A stretch of 64,000 bases of DNA from contig JANXSY010000160.1 of assembly GCA_025356435.1 (NCBI GenBank), forward strand, positions 51,839 to 115,838. The letters are read 5' to 3'. The position numbers and the translations under genes are program-made. Of this stretch, positions 34,351 through 44,334 are shown in pieces. Below the pieces are notes generated by a model that was given only the letters and a program-made list of their open reading frames with translations, had not been told where the DNA came from and searched no databases. Each line of letters starts with the position of its first letter. Position 1 is the stretch's first letter. This DNA is from Isosphaeraceae bacterium. GTDB lineage: Bacteria > Planctomycetota > Planctomycetia > Isosphaerales > Isosphaeraceae.

Positions 34351-34366
34351 GGAGGCATCGGCCTCC
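34351..34366 (+). repeat. Small hairpin in the atpB-atpE spacer
   Basis: GGAGGC at 34351-34356 pairs with GCCTCC at 34361-34366 around a 4-base loop, about 80 bases before the atpE start. Like the larger hairpins further down the operon it may influence mRNA stability and the high output of subunit c. Confidence 0.35.
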
Positions 34367-34446
34367 ATGGCGGGGTGGCTCGGCGGCGTGGCCGTCCCCA
34401 TCCAGACACCGGGTTTTAAGTATCCTTCCACGGAGTAGAGTGACCG

Positions 34447-34764
34447 ATGAAATTCGTCAAGATGATCGCCCTGGCGTTCGCCCTGCTCGTCATCTCGCAA
34501 GTGCCCGTCTCGGCCCAGGGTCCGGCGGCCGCCGGCACCGCCCCGGTCGTCAAGGCCCCGTTCTCTGACCTCCGCGAACTGGCGGTCGGCCTGGTGATCA
34601 TCGGTGCCGCAATGGGCATCGGCAACCTGGCGAAGGCGACCGTCGAGAGCATGGCGCGTCAGCCCGAGATCGCCGGCCAGATCCAGTTGACGATGATCAT
34701 CGCCGCCGCGCTGATCGAAGGTGCGACCTTCTTCGCGCTGATCGTCATCGGCTTCTCGAGATAA
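34447..34764 (+). CDS. atpE: ATP synthase F0 subunit c
   Basis: 105 residues, longer than the usual 70-90. It begins with a signal-peptide-like segment (about 1-25, MIALAFALLVISQVPVSAQG). The mature part is a two-helix hairpin: helix 1 VGLVIIGAAMGIGNLAKATV, polar loop ARQPE, helix 2 with the ion-carrying Glu in AALIEGATFFALIVIG. The Glu is followed by Gly-Ala, and the helix-1 position usually Gln in sodium types is hydrophobic, so proton coupling is predicted. About 160 bases separate it from atpB. The N-terminal signal is probably cleaved on insertion. Confidence 0.95.
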   Translation: MKFVKMIALAFALLVISQVPVSAQGPAAAGTAPVVKAPFSDLRELAVGLVIIGAAMGIGNLAKATVESMARQPEIAGQIQLTMIIAAALIEGATFFALIVIGFSR

Positions 34765-34881
34765 TCCAACGGTTCACGTCCGGCCGACACCGGTCGGGCG
34801 CGAGCCGAGATGTATCGGGTCGTCGAGGCGTCGAAACCTCACCTTCTCCCTATCTCCTTACGGATCTCGAGGTCTCTACCC

Positions 34882-35586
34882 ATGACCAGGCAACCGGTCT
34901 TGGCCTTCGGGCTGTTCGCCCTGGTCCTGGCGTTCGCCTCGACTGTCGCGTCGGCCGACGAGCCCAAGGCCCACGACGCGCACGCCCCGGCCGCTATCTC
35001 GACTCCGCACGCCGACGCCGCCCCGGCGGCTGGCCATGGTGCCGAGAGTGGACATGCTGCGGCGTCGCAGCCGAACATTCTTGAAATGCAGGCCCCGCTG
35101 GCAATTTGGACGGTCGCCGTCTTCGTCATCCTCTTGCTCATCCTGGGCAAGTTCGCCTGGAAGCCCCTGCTCAAGGCGCTTCACGACCGCGAGGAGCATA
35201 TCGAGCATTGTCTCCTGGAAGCTGAACGGGCCCGCAACGAGGCCGAACGGCTGATGGGCGAGAATCGCAAGAACATGGCGTCGGCGGCGGAACAGGTTCG
35301 TGCTTTGCTCGACGAGGCCAAGAAGACGGCCGAGCAGACAGCGACCACCATCGTCCAGAAGGCCCAGGCCGAAGCTGAGTCAGCCCGCGATCGAGCTGAG
35401 CGAGAAATCGTCACGGCCCGTGACCAGGCGCTGACGGAGATCTTCTCGAAAACCACCGACCTCGCCGTGTCGATCGCCGGACGGGTCCTCTCCAGGGATC
35501 TCACCGAGGCCGACCAACGTCGTCTCCTCGATACGGCGATGTCTGAGCTTCCCGCGATGACCAACGGGCAAGGAGTTCGGTCATGA
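34882..35586 (+). CDS. atpF: ATP synthase F0 subunit b
   Basis: 234 residues from MTRQPVLAFGLFALVLAF. A signal-peptide-like stretch (about 1-24) and a His/Ala-rich linker (HDAHAPAAISTPHADAAPA) precede the usual membrane anchor (WTVAVFVILLLILGKFAW) at about 75-95. The long helical stalk follows (ERARNEAERLMGENRKNMAS and onward) and pairs as a dimer to hold F1. The ATG at 34882 was chosen because the 24 codons upstream lack conserved character. It overlaps atpH by 4 bases (ATGA). The extra N-terminal section is unusual for subunit b. Confidence 0.93.
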   Translation: MTRQPVLAFGLFALVLAFASTVASADEPKAHDAHAPAAISTPHADAAPAAGHGAESGHAAASQPNILEMQAPLAIWTVAVFVILLLILGKFAWKPLLKALHDREEHIEHCLLEAERARNEAERLMGENRKNMASAAEQVRALLDEAKKTAEQTATTIVQKAQAEAESARDRAEREIVTARDQALTEIFSKTTDLAVSIAGRVLSRDLTEADQRRLLDTAMSELPAMTNGQGVRS

Positions 35587-36215
35587 CGACCGAGGCGACC
35601 AGCCCCGACGTCTCAAAAACGGTCTTTGACGAGTCGGCCGTTGAGCTGTCACGGAGCTATGCCGACGCCCTCCTGAACGCGGCGAAAGAAGAGATGGGCG
35701 CGGTCCTCGACGACCTCGATGCGATCGTGGTCGACGTGCTCCAGGGCCATCCCCGGTTCGCCGAGATCCTCGACTCGACTTCGGTCTCTTCCTTGGAGAA
35801 GGACCGGATCATCGTCCAGGTCTTCGAGGGCCGGACGTTGGCGACGGTTGTGAACTTCCTCCGCGTTCTCAATCGTCACGGTCGTCTCGGGCTCCTGACC
35901 CTCGTCGCCCAGCAGGCACGAACGGCCTTCGATCGCAAGAGCGGACGCCGCGCGGTGACGGTCCGCTCGGCCGTCCCGCTCGACGACGCCCAGCGGGCCT
36001 CCCTCCAGGAACGGCTCACGAACCTGATCGGGGCCACGCCCCAATTGAAACTCGAGGTCGACCCCTCGCTGATCGCGGGGCTGGTCGTTCAGGTCGGCGA
36101 CGACGTCTACGACGCCTCGGTCCGGACCCAGCTCCATCGGCTCCGCGACCGCCTCATCGAAAGAAAGAGCCATGAAATTCAGAGCCGACGAGATCACTTC
36201 AGTTATCCAGCGTGA
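35583..36215 (+). CDS. atpH: ATP synthase F1 subunit delta
   Basis: 210 residues. The N-terminal six-helix domain (about 20-130: [32 protein letters not shown]) and the C-terminal beta part ([36 protein letters not shown]) match OSCP/delta, which ties the b stalk to the top of F1. The start shares ATGA with atpF and its end overlaps atpA by 44 bases, an unusually long overlap that implies tight coupling to alpha. Confidence 0.93.
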   Translation: MTTEATSPDVSKTVFDESAVELSRSYADALLNAAKEEMGAVLDDLDAIVVDVLQGHPRFAEILDSTSVSSLEKDRIIVQVFEGRTLATVVNFLRVLNRHGRLGLLTLVAQQARTAFDRKSGRRAVTVRSAVPLDDAQRASLQERLTNLIGATPQLKLEVDPSLIAGLVVQVGDDVYDASVRTQLHRLRDRLIERKSHEIQSRRDHFSYPA

Positions 36216-37884
36216 GATCGAGCAGTTCCAGTCCGAGGTCGTACGGACCGAGGTCGGGCGCGTTCTCGAAGTCGGCGACGGGATCGCTCGGATTCACGGC
36301 CTCGCCGGCGTGATGAACGGTGAGATGGTGTCGTTCGAGAGCGGCGTCAAGGGACTGGCGTTGAATCTCGAAGAGTCGTCCGTCGGCGTCATCATCCTCG
36401 GCGACTTCACCAAGATCCACGAGGGCGAGACCGTCACCGCGACCGGGGAGCTGCTCCGCGTCCCGGTTGGCGAGGCGCTCGTCGGCCGCGTCGTGAACGC
36501 CCTGGGCGAACCGATCGATAACAAAGGTCCGATCCAGACCACACACACTCGACTCGTCGAGTCCAACGCTCCGGGCATCGCCGATCGGCAGCCGGTCGAC
36601 GAGCCGTTGCAGACTGGCGTCAAGGCAATCGACGCCATGACCCCGGTCGGCCGAGGCCAACGCCAACTCATCATCGGCGACCGCAAGACGGGCAAGACCG
36701 CGATTGCCATCGACGCCATCCTGAATCAAAAGGGAACGGGCGTCATCTGTGTTTATGTCGCGGTCGCCCAGAAGGAGTCGACGACGGCCGGGCTGGTCGA
36801 GATCCTCCGCCGCAACGGCGCGATGGATTACACGATCGTGGTTGTCGCCGGTGCCAGCGACCCCGCCCCGCTCTCGTACCTCGCCCCTTATGCGGGCTGT
36901 GCGATGGCTGAGTACTTCATGTACGAGAAGGGCCAGGCGACGCTGTGCATTTATGACGACCTCTCGAAACAGGCCGTCGCCTATCGCGAATTGTCGCTCT
37001 TGCTCCGCCGCCCGCCGGGCCGCGAAGCGTTCCCCGGCGACATCTTCTACGCGCACTCCCGCCTGCTTGAACGGTCGGCGAAGCTCGCGAATAAGTACGT
37101 GATCGTCTCCGAGGGTACGCCGGCCGACGCCACGATCGGCGAGGACGCCGGGGTCGACAAGAAGGTCTATATCGGCGTGCCCGGGCTCGAGGAGTCAAAG
37201 CACGCCCTCAAGGCCAGCTATCCGCAGGGGCATAAGGTCGTCAAGACGACCACCTCAGGCGGTTCGCTCACCGCATTGCCGATCATCGAGACGCTCGAAG
37301 GCGAAGTCTCGGCCTACATCCCGACGAACGTAATCTCGATCACCGACGGCCAGATCTATCTCCAGCCTGCACTCTTCGCCGCGGGCGTCCGGCCCGCCGT
37401 CGACGTCGGCATCTCGGTCTCCCGCGTCGGTACAAAGGCGCAGATCCCGGCGATGAAGAAGGTTGCCGGTCCGCTCCGGCTCGACCTCGCAGCCTTCCGT
37501 GAACTCGAGGCGTTCGCCCAGATCGGTACCGAGCTGGACAAGGCGACCCAGCAACAGCTCGACCGTGGCTACCGCATGATCGAACTGCTCAAGCAGCCGC
37601 AGTATCGTCCGTGTCACGAGATCGACCAGGCGATGCTGCTCTTTGCGGGGAGCGAGGGTTTCATCGACGAGATCCCGATCAAGGAAGTCTCGCGGTGGGA
37701 GTCGCAGTTCCTCGACTTCATGAAGACTCAGAAGGTCGACGTGCGAAATCTCCTCCTCAAGGAGAAGAAGTTCACCGACGCCGCCGCCTCTGAACTCAGG
37801 GCGGCCCTGGGCGAGTTCAAGACCTTCTACAGCCCTGTGGTACCGGTTGCGCGACCGGCCCTCGCCGCGGGTGCCCGGAGCTGA
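36172..37884 (+). CDS. atpA: ATP synthase F1 subunit alpha with an insertion
   Basis: 570 residues against about 505 in most bacteria. The Walker A motif is GDRKTGKT, and the closing [11 protein letters not shown] and [14 protein letters not shown] blocks are intact. The extra length is explained mainly by about 40 residues inserted at about 315-360, between [14 protein letters not shown] (RLLER 297-301) and GSLTALP (from 364): [32 protein letters not shown]. The C-terminus also extends slightly ([15 protein letters not shown]). Alpha forms the non-catalytic sites of the hexamer. The start, at [17 protein letters not shown], lies within the end of atpH. A 9-base-stem hairpin follows the stop. 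Confidence 0.97.
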   Translation: MKFRADEITSVIQREIEQFQSEVVRTEVGRVLEVGDGIARIHGLAGVMNGEMVSFESGVKGLALNLEESSVGVIILGDFTKIHEGETVTATGELLRVPVGEALVGRVVNALGEPIDNKGPIQTTHTRLVESNAPGIADRQPVDEPLQTGVKAIDAMTPVGRGQRQLIIGDRKTGKTAIAIDAILNQKGTGVICVYVAVAQKESTTAGLVEILRRNGAMDYTIVVVAGASDPAPLSYLAPYAGCAMAEYFMYEKGQATLCIYDDLSKQAVAYRELSLLLRRPPGREAFPGDIFYAHSRLLERSAKLANKYVIVSEGTPADATIGEDAGVDKKVYIGVPGLEESKHALKASYPQGHKVVKTTTSGGSLTALPIIETLEGEVSAYIPTNVISITDGQIYLQPALFAAGVRPAVDVGISVSRVGTKAQIPAMKKVAGPLRLDLAAFRELEAFAQIGTELDKATQQQLDRGYRMIELLKQPQYRPCHEIDQAMLLFAGSEGFIDEIPIKEVSRWESQFLDFMKTQKVDVRNLLLKEKKFTDAAASELRAALGEFKTFYSPVVPVARPALAAGARS

Positions 37885-37898
37885 TCGAAGCCGACGAA

Positions 37899-37931
37899 GT
37901 CGCGGGGCGGATACCACGCCGTCCCCGCGAC
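37899..37931 (+). terminator. Intercistronic hairpin after atpA
   Basis: GTCGCGGGG (37899-37907) pairs perfectly with CCCCGCGAC (37923-37931), with an inner CGG/CCG extension, starting 15 bases after the alpha stop. There is no U-tract. It may attenuate or stabilise the operon mRNA between alpha and gamma. Confidence 0.5.
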
Positions 37932-37990
37932 CCCCTTGACCTGCCCGAGGGGTCGCGACGACCGGTCCTCCCAATCATCGAGAGACGTCC

Positions 37991-38914
37991 ATGGCCAAGG
38001 CCCGAGCGATCGTCCAGCGCCGGCAATCGGTGCAGAACATCAAGAAAATCACGCGGACGATGGAACTCATCGCAACCGCGCGGTTCAAAAAGGCCCTCGA
38101 CCGCGCAACCGAGGCCGAGGCCTACACTCGCAAGATCGCCGAGATCGTCGCCGACCTGGGGACGACGTCCCTCGAAGTGACCCATCCCTTACTTCAGGCC
38201 CGCACCGAGGTGAAGAAGGCTCTGGTGCTTGTCATCACGAGCAATCGCGGGTTAGCCGGCGGCTACAACGGCAACGTCCTCCGGGCAGCGACGCGATCGC
38301 TCACCGATTTCCAGACCGAGTCGATCCCCGTCCGGCTCGAAGTGGCCGGCAAGCGCGGGATCAACTTCTTCCGGTTCCGGGGCACGCCGGCCGAGGTCTC
38401 CTATACCAACTTCGAAGACCGGCCACAGTTCGACGAGGTCAACGCGCTGGCCGACTCTTACATCGCGATGTTCGTCTCCGGCAAAATCGACCGGCTCGAT
38501 GTCGTGCATACCCGGTTCGTCAACGCGGCCAAACAGGTCGCATTCGTCGAGACCCTCCTGCCGATGAGCGCCGCGAACGTCGGTGAGGCGATCCAGTCCG
38601 TCAGGCAGGCGAAGCCCACGACCTCGGTCGCCGCCACCAAGCCGAAGGGGGAGCCGGTCCCCTACGAATTCGTGCCCGACTCCAAGAGCATTCTTGAAGA
38701 GATCGTGCCGGTCTCGTTCAAGGTCCGCCTCTTCAAGTGCTTCCTCGACGCAGCCGTGAGCGAGCAGATCGCCCGGATGGTCGCCATGAGGGGCGCGACA
38801 GAGAACGCCGACGCGATGGTAAAGTCGCTCACGATGCTCTACAACCGCGCCCGCCAGGCGCAGATCACCGGCGAACTCGCCGAGATCATCGGTGGGGCTG
38901 CGGCGCTCGAATGA
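37991..38914 (+). CDS. atpG: ATP synthase F1 subunit gamma
   Basis: 307 residues, the rotating central shaft. The N-terminal helix (RRQSVQNIKKITRTMELIAT) and the C-terminal helix (ENADAMVKSLTMLYNRARQA, ending ITGELAEIIGGAAAL) are the paired coiled coil that penetrates the hexamer. The central Rossmann-like part has VITSNRGLAGGYN. Between about 200 and 230 a loop (AKPTTSVAATKPKGEPV) is longer than in E. coli, explaining the extra length. It lies 106 bases after atpA and 139 before atpD, both spacers holding hairpins. Confidence 0.95.
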   Translation: MAKARAIVQRRQSVQNIKKITRTMELIATARFKKALDRATEAEAYTRKIAEIVADLGTTSLEVTHPLLQARTEVKKALVLVITSNRGLAGGYNGNVLRAATRSLTDFQTESIPVRLEVAGKRGINFFRFRGTPAEVSYTNFEDRPQFDEVNALADSYIAMFVSGKIDRLDVVHTRFVNAAKQVAFVETLLPMSAANVGEAIQSVRQAKPTTSVAATKPKGEPVPYEFVPDSKSILEEIVPVSFKVRLFKCFLDAAVSEQIARMVAMRGATENADAMVKSLTMLYNRARQAQITGELAEIIGGAAALE

Positions 38915-38951
38915 TCCCGAACGGATTTGTCCATGGATGACGCTGATGAAC

Positions 38952-38998
38952 GCGGAGCGAGGCAAAACTTGATTGATCTGAATCGTTTTGCCCTCCGC
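38952..38998 (+). terminator. Intercistronic hairpin after atpG
   Basis: A two-part stem: GCGGAG (38952-38957) with CTCCGC (38993-38998), and GGCAAAAC (38961-38968) with GTTTTGCC (38985-38992), separated by a 3-base bulge, with a 16-base loop. It starts 38 bases after the gamma stop. No U-tract follows. It separates gamma, needed once per complex, from beta, needed three times. Confidence 0.5.
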
Positions 38999-39023
38999 CC
39001 GGACCATCCATTCCACTGATTGA

Positions 39024-40493
<1,470 letters not shown>

Positions 40494-40509
40494 GGATGAA
40501 GGAATTCGG

Positions 40510-40578
40510 CCTCAAGCGGGAACGATTTGACGAGCCGGCTCGCTGAACGAAGCCGACAGATTTCGGTTCCGCTTGAGG
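40510..40578 (+). terminator. Long hairpin after atpD
   Basis: CCTCAAGCGGGAAC (40510-40523) pairs with GTTCCGCTTGAGG (40566-40578) through a single bulged G, giving a 13-base-pair stem. The loop holds the palindrome CGAGCCGGCTCG. It starts 16 bases after the beta stop and has no U-tract. Because atpC lies 300 bases further on, it may act as a terminator or attenuator that lowers epsilon output. Confidence 0.5.
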
Positions 40579-40881
40579 AAATGCCACGAGATTGCCCCCT
40601 CGCTCGCGATGATCGCCCTCTCCGCCACGACACAAGGGGCCAGCACCGAGAAGGCGGCCAGGATGACGACGACCAGGCGATTGGCGGGCTTCCAGAGTGG
40701 TGGAACGGCTGTGGCTGGCCCGTGTGGTGGTCCCACTTCAAAGGGATCAGTTGAAAGTTGACCCTGCCGCCACACAAGGGGGCGGACTTACCGTATACCT
40801 GGAACGATTTCTGGCAATGAGCGGCCTGGTGCGGACAACGTCCTCCCCGGTGTCCCCTGTCTTGAGCAAAGGTGGCGAACG
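40579..40881. other. Gap between atpD hairpin and atpC; possible antisense small gene
   Basis: No plus-strand gene is apparent. On the minus strand a GTG-started frame (40512-40775) reads through a stretch with good codon character and a signal-peptide-like core, RLVVVILAAFSVLAPCVVAE, then about 40 residues ending in the arm of the atpD hairpin. It could be a small secreted protein, a decayed gene or chance. No clear promoter for atpC is visible; TTGACC lies near 40755 but lacks a matching -10. Confidence 0.3.
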
Positions 40882-41331
40882 ATGGCGACGGCCGACATCC
40901 ACGAGAATCAGACCGACAAGAAGACGGGCCACGTCCCCAACCTCCGTTGCGTGGTTGTCACGCCCGAGCGCACCCTCTTCGACAACCTGGTCGAGTTCGT
41001 CGCTCTGCCCCTCTTCGACGGCGAACTCGGCGTCCTGCCCGGCCGTTCCCCGCTGATCGGTCGGCTCGGCTTCGGCGAGCTTCGAACGAAGGTCGCCGGT
41101 TCGGCCCGACGGTATTTCGTCGACGGGGGCTTCGTCCAGGTCCGCGACAACGTCGTCACGGTGCTCACGAATCGCGCGACCCCGGTCGAAAACGTCAACA
41201 CCGAGGCCGCCGCTCGCGAACTGGAATCCGCCAAGATGCGCAAGACGACGAACGAAGTCGAACAGGCCGAAAAGACGAAATCCGTTGATCGTGCTCGGGC
41301 CTTGGTTCGTGCCGGTACTCACAAGAGCTGA
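40882..41331 (+). CDS. atpC: ATP synthase F1 subunit epsilon
   Basis: 149 residues. The N-terminal beta-sandwich (LRCVVVTPERTLFDNLVEFV, ELGVLPGRSPLIGRLGFGEL, YFVDGGFVQVRDNVVTVL) and the C-terminal helical pair (AARELESAKMRKTTNEVEQ) match epsilon, which regulates and couples F1 to the c-ring. An N-terminal extension of about 10 residues (MATADIHENQTDKKTG) is charged. It is the last atp gene and is unusually far (388 bases) from atpD. It ends 85 bases before the stop of the convergent hisE. Confidence 0.93.
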   Translation: MATADIHENQTDKKTGHVPNLRCVVVTPERTLFDNLVEFVALPLFDGELGVLPGRSPLIGRLGFGELRTKVAGSARRYFVDGGFVQVRDNVVTVLTNRATPVENVNTEAAARELESAKMRKTTNEVEQAEKTKSVDRARALVRAGTHKS

Positions 41332-41416
41332 CTTTGCGAGGCTGAGTGTCGTCTTGGAACGGTCCCCGCTCTCGTGGGCCGCGTTCGAGATTCGGTTCGA
41401 CGAGGGCGAGCCGGAA

Positions 41417-41764
41417 TCAAGGCGTTCCCGGCTTGTCGCGCGACTCTTTCTCCTCGATCCCGCCGATGCCGAACCGCCGACCGAGCTCGGCCTCGACTTC
41501 AGCGAGCGAGACTTCACGGTGGCCGAGCAAGACGAGCGTGTGGAACAAGAGGTCGGCCACCTCGCAGACGAGATGCGCCCGGCCTCCGCTCCCCGGTTCG
41601 TCGGCGGCCTCGACGACTTCAGCGGCCTCTTCGATCACCTTCGCTCCGATCGCCGGCACGCCTCCCTCGAGCAGTCTCACCACGTAAGACCGCTTCTCGG
41701 GTGGGTTGGCTTTCCGCTCGGCGATCACGGCTTCGAGTGCTGTCAGGATCGACGGCGTGGGCAT
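41417..41764 (-). CDS. hisE: Phosphoribosyl-ATP pyrophosphatase
   Basis: Removes pyrophosphate from phosphoribosyl-ATP, step two of histidine synthesis. 115 residues from MPTPSILTALEAVI; an ATG 25 codons upstream gives a poorly conserved extension. The all-alpha NTP-pyrophosphatase motifs are clear: SYVVRLLEGG, KVIEEAAEVVEAA and EVADLLFHTLVLL supply the Mg-binding Glu/Asp set. The last roughly 20 residues (RRFGIGGIEEKESRDKPGTP) are family-like. No other his gene is nearby, so the pathway is scattered. It is divergent from trmB. Confidence 0.92.
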   Translation of the reverse strand: MPTPSILTALEAVIAERKANPPEKRSYVVRLLEGGVPAIGAKVIEEAAEVVEAADEPGSGGRAHLVCEVADLLFHTLVLLGHREVSLAEVEAELGRRFGIGGIEEKESRDKPGTP

Positions 41765-41838
41765 CGGTGGGGTCTCTGAAGGGTGAGGAACGAACGCGGA
41801 CTCGGCCCGGAGCCTAACGATTCGCGAGCCGGTTGCCA

Positions 41839-42666
41839 ATGTCGCGACGTCCCGTCAAGATAACGACGTTCCACCGGCATTCCCCCACTTGCGGACGCGA
41901 CCGACTGATGGATACCGAGACTGAGTTCGGCGTGCCGATCCCTGGGCGGATCTTGCCCGAGGCCGAGTGGGCGAAGACGGGCGTCAAGCGGCTCCCACTC
42001 TCCGGCACGCTCGACTGGGCGGCGATCTTCGGCCGGGTCGCGCCGGTCGTGCTCGAACTCGGCTGCGGCAATGGCCGGTATACGTTGCTGAGCGCTCTGG
42101 CACGGCCAGAGGTCGACCATTTCGCCACCGACATCCTCCCGGTCGTGATTCGCTATGCCACCCGCAGGGCCAATCAGCGAGGGCTGCACAATGTCCGGTT
42201 CGCGGTCCGCGACGGCGAGTCGTTCATGGGTGCCTATGTGGCGGCGGGAAGCGTCAGCGAGGTCCACCTCTATCATCCCCAGCCCTATCACGATCCGAAG
42301 CAGGCCCATCTTCGTCTTGTGACGCCCCGTTTTCTCGCCGACGTCCATCGCAGCCTCGCGCCGGGGGGGTTGTTCGTTGTACAGACGGACAATCCGGATT
42401 ATTGGGACTACATGACGCGCGTCCTTCCGGTCTTCTTCGACTTCCACGAACAGGCGGCCGATTGGCCCGATGCCCCCGAAGGACGAAGCCGTCGCGAAGT
42501 TCTTGCGAGGAGCCGAGGACTCAAGATCTTCAAAGGGTTCGGGCACGCGCTGACCGGCCTCGGCCGAGCCGAAGCGATCGCGCTGGCTCAGGTTCTCCCT
42601 CCCCCGACCTTCCGGAGCCGAGGCCCCTGGTGCGACCTCGACGCGATCGAACGGCAGGGCGGTTGA
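41839..42666 (+). CDS. trmB: tRNA (guanine-N7)-methyltransferase-like protein
   Basis: 275 residues from MSRRPVKITTFHRHSP. The SAM site is VLELGCGNGRYTLLSAL. The family hallmarks of TrmB follow: the FATDILPVVIRYA strand, HLYHPQPYHDPKQAHLRLV (usual FPDPWPKxRHxKRR changed to YHPQPYHDPKQAHLR), TPRFLADVHRSLAPGG and TDNPDYWDYM. Because the basic KxRHxKRR motif is weakened, substrate choice might differ, but overall order and length fit methylation of tRNA position 46. It is divergent from hisE across about 75 bases. Confidence 0.83.
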   Translation: MSRRPVKITTFHRHSPTCGRDRLMDTETEFGVPIPGRILPEAEWAKTGVKRLPLSGTLDWAAIFGRVAPVVLELGCGNGRYTLLSALARPEVDHFATDILPVVIRYATRRANQRGLHNVRFAVRDGESFMGAYVAAGSVSEVHLYHPQPYHDPKQAHLRLVTPRFLADVHRSLAPGGLFVVQTDNPDYWDYMTRVLPVFFDFHEQAADWPDAPEGRSRREVLARSRGLKIFKGFGHALTGLGRAEAIALAQVLPPPTFRSRGPWCDLDAIERQGG

Positions 42667-42846
42667 GGGAACACAGATGCATCAATCCGACTGATCACTA
42701 AAGGCGACATGATCGCTACCTGTCGTCAAATCTAGTCGATCAGGGATGGCAAATCGCAATATTCTGATGATAGGCTGGAGAGTCTTGCTTGGGTCGTCAT
42801 CTCCGAATCGCCGTCACTCGCCTGCTCGACATCGGGAGAATGCATC

Positions 42847-44295
42847 ATGGTCCGAAAGCGTCAACGCTTTCTTCGTCCGTGCGTCGATCGCCTCGATGAC
42901 CGTTGCCTGCTCTCGGGCTCGGGCTTGCCGAGTGGACTCTCGCCGACCCAGCTCAAGACGGCATACGGGATTAACGCCGTTGATTTCACGCTGAGCGGGC
43001 TGCCCTACTCGGGTGACGGCAGCGGCCAGACGATCGCGATCGTCGACGCCTTCCATGATCCCTATGCGCTCTCCGACCTCAAGACCTTCGATGCGACCTT
43101 CGGCCTGCCCGACCCGCAGTTCACCCAGATCGACCTGGGCAGCGACGCGATCACGAATGACGGCTGGGCGGGCGAGATCACGCTCGACATCGAATGGTCA
43201 CATGCCGTGGCCCCGAAGGCGAATATTGTCCTTATCGAGGCCCAGGATCAGACGATTCCCGCTTTCCTCGCCGCGATCGATACCGCGAGGCATATTCCGG
43301 GCGTCTCGGTCGTCTCGATGAGCTTCGGGATACCTCAATATAACGTCCCCGGCGCGACGGCTTACGACCCGATCTTCACGACGCCCGACGGGCACACCGG
43401 GGTGACCTTCATCGCCTCCAGCGGAGACAGCGGCACGAAGATCGCCAACGGCGGTGGCCCCTTGTGGCCGGCTCAGTCGCCGAACGTCGTCGCCATCGGC
43501 GGCACGACGCTCGTGATCGGCGGCCCCAGTGGCTACCTAGGCGAGTCGATCTGGAACGGTAGCGGAGGCGGGTATAGCGCCTTTGAACCCGAACCCGCCT
43601 ATCAATATAAGATTCAGTCAACCGGCAAGAGGAGCATCCCGGACATCTCCCTGGTGGCCGACCCCACGACCGGGGTCGCGGTCTATACGACCTCTCCGTC
43701 GTTCGGAGGAGGCGGTTGGGCCGTCTACGGCGGCACCAGCCTGTCGGCCCCCGCTTTTGGCGGGATCATGGCGATCGTCAATGAGGGACGAGCCATCCAG
43801 GGTGAGCACACCCTCGACGGCCCGACACAAACCCTCCCGGCGCTCTATTCCCTGCCCGCCAGTGACTACAACGGAGTCGCCGTCTTCGGCCCTGGCCTTG
43901 GGCTGAATTACACCTACGGCCCGACGAACCTCTCAAACACGGTCATCACGACGGGCCTCGGCTCCCCAGCCGGCGTGTCGTTTATCAATGATCTCGTCAC
44001 CCCGCCGACACCGGTCGTCGCCCCGAAGCCCCCCGCTCCGCCGATAACTTTCCCCACGTCGGTCTTTGGTGCTGGATTCGGGCTCGTCGTCGGCCCCTTG
44101 CCCGGCACGGGTTCGACCGGGACCGGGATGCACCACAAGCACACCCCCGCGCCGCATCACCACCCGATGCCAAAGCCCATCCACGGCAAGAAGCCCAGTG
44201 GCCACACCACAAGATCGGCCCAGCACGCGACCACCGCCATGATCGTCGCCGCCTTCGACGCCGCGATCCCGTCGTTCACTCCTCAGCAAGCCTGA
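42847..44295 (+). CDS. Sedolisin (S53) protease without propeptide
   Basis: 482 residues. The N-terminus (VDRLDDRCLLSGSG) matches the planctomycete LEPR-XLL-like leader rather than a classic signal peptide. The S53 catalytic domain begins directly after it (GLSPTQLKTAYGINA). The catalytic set is seen as E110 and D114 (GEITLDIEW), oxyanion D194 (ASSGDSGT) and S298 (YGGTSLSAP). S53 enzymes normally carry a propeptide of about 150-200 residues before this domain; none is present. The C-terminal 100 residues are Pro/His-rich (HHKHTPAPHHHPMPKP). GGGAGA lies about 9 bases before the ATG. A close paralogue in opposite orientation lies at 50608-52113. Confidence 0.9.
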   Translation: MVRKRQRFLRPCVDRLDDRCLLSGSGLPSGLSPTQLKTAYGINAVDFTLSGLPYSGDGSGQTIAIVDAFHDPYALSDLKTFDATFGLPDPQFTQIDLGSDAITNDGWAGEITLDIEWSHAVAPKANIVLIEAQDQTIPAFLAAIDTARHIPGVSVVSMSFGIPQYNVPGATAYDPIFTTPDGHTGVTFIASSGDSGTKIANGGGPLWPAQSPNVVAIGGTTLVIGGPSGYLGESIWNGSGGGYSAFEPEPAYQYKIQSTGKRSIPDISLVADPTTGVAVYTTSPSFGGGGWAVYGGTSLSAPAFGGIMAIVNEGRAIQGEHTLDGPTQTLPALYSLPASDYNGVAVFGPGLGLNYTYGPTNLSNTVITTGLGSPAGVSFINDLVTPPTPVVAPKPPAPPITFPTSVFGAGFGLVVGPLPGTGSTGTGMHHKHTPAPHHHPMPKPIHGKKPSGHTTRSAQHATTAMIVAAFDAAIPSFTPQQA

Positions 44296-44301
44296 CCCAT
44301 C

Positions 44302-44329
44302 GATGGGAGGACGACCTCGTCCTCCCATC
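44302..44329. terminator. Perfect hairpin between convergent genes
   Basis: A 13-base perfect inverted repeat (44302-44314 with 44317-44329) with a 2-base spacer, so about 12 pairs can form, lies between the S53 stop and the stop of the DUF4349 gene. No U-tract on either side. It is the same arrangement as at 22252-22284. Confidence 0.6.
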
Positions 44330-44334
44330 AAGGT

